A DNA stretch of 64,000 nt from Bacillus sp. ISL-51 (GTDB taxonomy: Bacteria > Bacillota > Bacilli > Bacillales > Bacillaceae), in assembly GCF_018613535.1 (NCBI RefSeq), contig NZ_JAGGQB010000005.1, forward strand, positions 496,001-560,000. Reading direction: 5' to 3'. Under the pieces are notes generated by a model. It was not told where the DNA came from, did not search any database, and saw only the letters and a list, made by a program, of their open reading frames with translations. A program made the translations under genes and the position numbers. Positions 63,419 through 64,000 of the stretch are shown here, one piece after another. Each line of letters opens with the position of its first letter. Within the stretch, counting starts at the first letter, position 1.

Positions 63419-64000
63419 TTATTCATTTGACGGCAGTTCATTTGTTTGATTATACGTTTTTACTAGATCGGCTATCTTTTGCTGAAAAGCTTTGTCCACC
63501 AGGGGGCTGAAGGTTCCCATTTCGACGACTCCGTCTCTGAAATCGAAGCTGTGGTCTCCGCTCTTTAAGACACCTTTATTATACTGTTCTGCGATCAGTG
63601 TGTAGGCTTTATCTACATTTTGCACCGTGCTTGTCAGCACCGTGTTTTTGCCTAAATCAGCTTGATCGGCGACATAGCCGATGGCGTACAGTCCGTCTTT
63701 TTTTATTTGCTGAATGACAGGAACATTATACCCGTCTCCGGCCGGATACACAACATCCGTGCCTTCATCCTTTAATTTCCCGTAAAGGTGCAGCGCTTCA
63801 TTGTCATTATCCCAGTGGTCTGTAAATTCAGTATTGACGACGATGTCGGGGTTTTCATATTTTGCCCCTTTGATAAAGCCGTCTACTTCGGGCTGCCATA
63901 AAAATGAAGCTATAACGCCGACCTGATTGGTTTTTGACATGTGGGCAGCGGTCATTCCGCCGAAAAAGCCCATTGCTTCTCCCATGAGATGGACGCTTGT
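63419..64000 (-). CDS. med: Positive competence regulator Med (5' end outside window)
   Basis: The C-terminal 193 residues of Med, a lipoprotein of the BMP/PnrA nucleoside-binding family that raises comK expression in B. subtilis. The frame is open to the window edge (TSVHLMGEAMGFFGGMTAAH), so the Met at 63985 is internal. Visible fold elements are VGVIASFLWQPEVDGFIKGA, TDVVYPAGDGYNVPVIQQI and VLTSTVQNVDKAYTLIAEQ. The signal peptide and N-terminal domain lie outside the window. Confidence 0.93.
   Translation of the reverse strand, partial: TSVHLMGEAMGFFGGMTAAHMSKTNQVGVIASFLWQPEVDGFIKGAKYENPDIVVNTEFTDHWDNDNEALHLYGKLKDEGTDVVYPAGDGYNVPVIQQIKKDGLYAIGYVADQADLGKNTVLTSTVQNVDKAYTLIAEQYNKGVLKSGDHSFDFRDGVVEMGTFSPLVDKAFQQKIADLVKTYNQTNELPSNE

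Overview
The window looks like chromosome of a Bacillus of the B. subtilis group, most likely the B. amyloliquefaciens/velezensis branch. From about 7.4 kb to the right edge the genes follow the B. subtilis 168 order from metC/metI to med almost one for one (read right to left: med, comZ, yjzB, fabHA-fabF, yjaZ, appDFABC, yjbA, trpS, oppABCDF, yjbC, spx, yjbE, mecA, coiA, pepF, yizD, yjbH-yjbI, cwlQ-yjbK, yjbL, yjbM, nadK, yjbO, prpE, yjbQ, the tenA-tenI-thiOSGFD operon, fabI, cotO, cotZ-Y-X-W-V, yjcA, yjcZ, spoVIF, yjcD, yjcF-G-H, metI-metC). Protein sequences are clearly diverged from 168, and some genes are not in the 168 layout, which argues for a relative rather than 168 itself. These comparisons rest on recall of gene order, not on a search.

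Region by region. 1-4.6 kb: galactose use, with galE (cut by the window edge), galT, galM and a secreted GH53 galactanase. 4.6-7.5 kb: an accessory strip of three or four tiny membrane or phage-like proteins, strong hairpins and an integrase that has lost its N-terminus, ending at a tRNA-Val gene that was probably its attachment site. 7.6-12 kb: metI-metC under a SAM riboswitch, then yjcH-yjcG-yjcF. 12.1-14.65 kb: an AbrB-like regulator with an ABC-2 transporter, and a subclass B1-type metallo-beta-lactamase; I do not recall these in 168 at this position. 14.7-22.4 kb: helicase YjcD, then sporulation and spore-crust genes. 22.5-28.8 kb: fabI with a FapR box, and the thiamine operon under a TPP riboswitch.

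28.9-45.3 kb: housekeeping and stress genes. They include a CPA2 antiporter, PrpE, NAD kinase, the small alarmone synthetase YjbM, a CYTH protein, a lytic transglycosylase, the truncated globin YjbI with the Spx adaptor YjbH, PepF, CoiA, MecA, a TerC-type protein, Spx and a DUF4015 protein. 45.6-59.7 kb: two complete oligopeptide permeases (Opp and App) on either side of trpS, which has a T-box leader, and yjbA. 59.7-64 kb: yjaZ, fabF-fabHA with a second FapR box, yjzB, comZ and the 3' part of med.

Several modules are linked by function. YjbH delivers Spx to ClpXP; MecA and Med/ComZ act on the competence regulator ComK; CoiA works in DNA uptake; Opp and App import peptides, including signalling peptides; FapR should co-regulate both fatty-acid loci. 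The least explained stretches are the 4.6-6.3 kb strip, the AbrB/ABC cassette with its upstream inverted repeat, and the CoiA-like zinc-binding N-terminus of YjcD. I found no CRISPR array, rRNA or intact mobile element.
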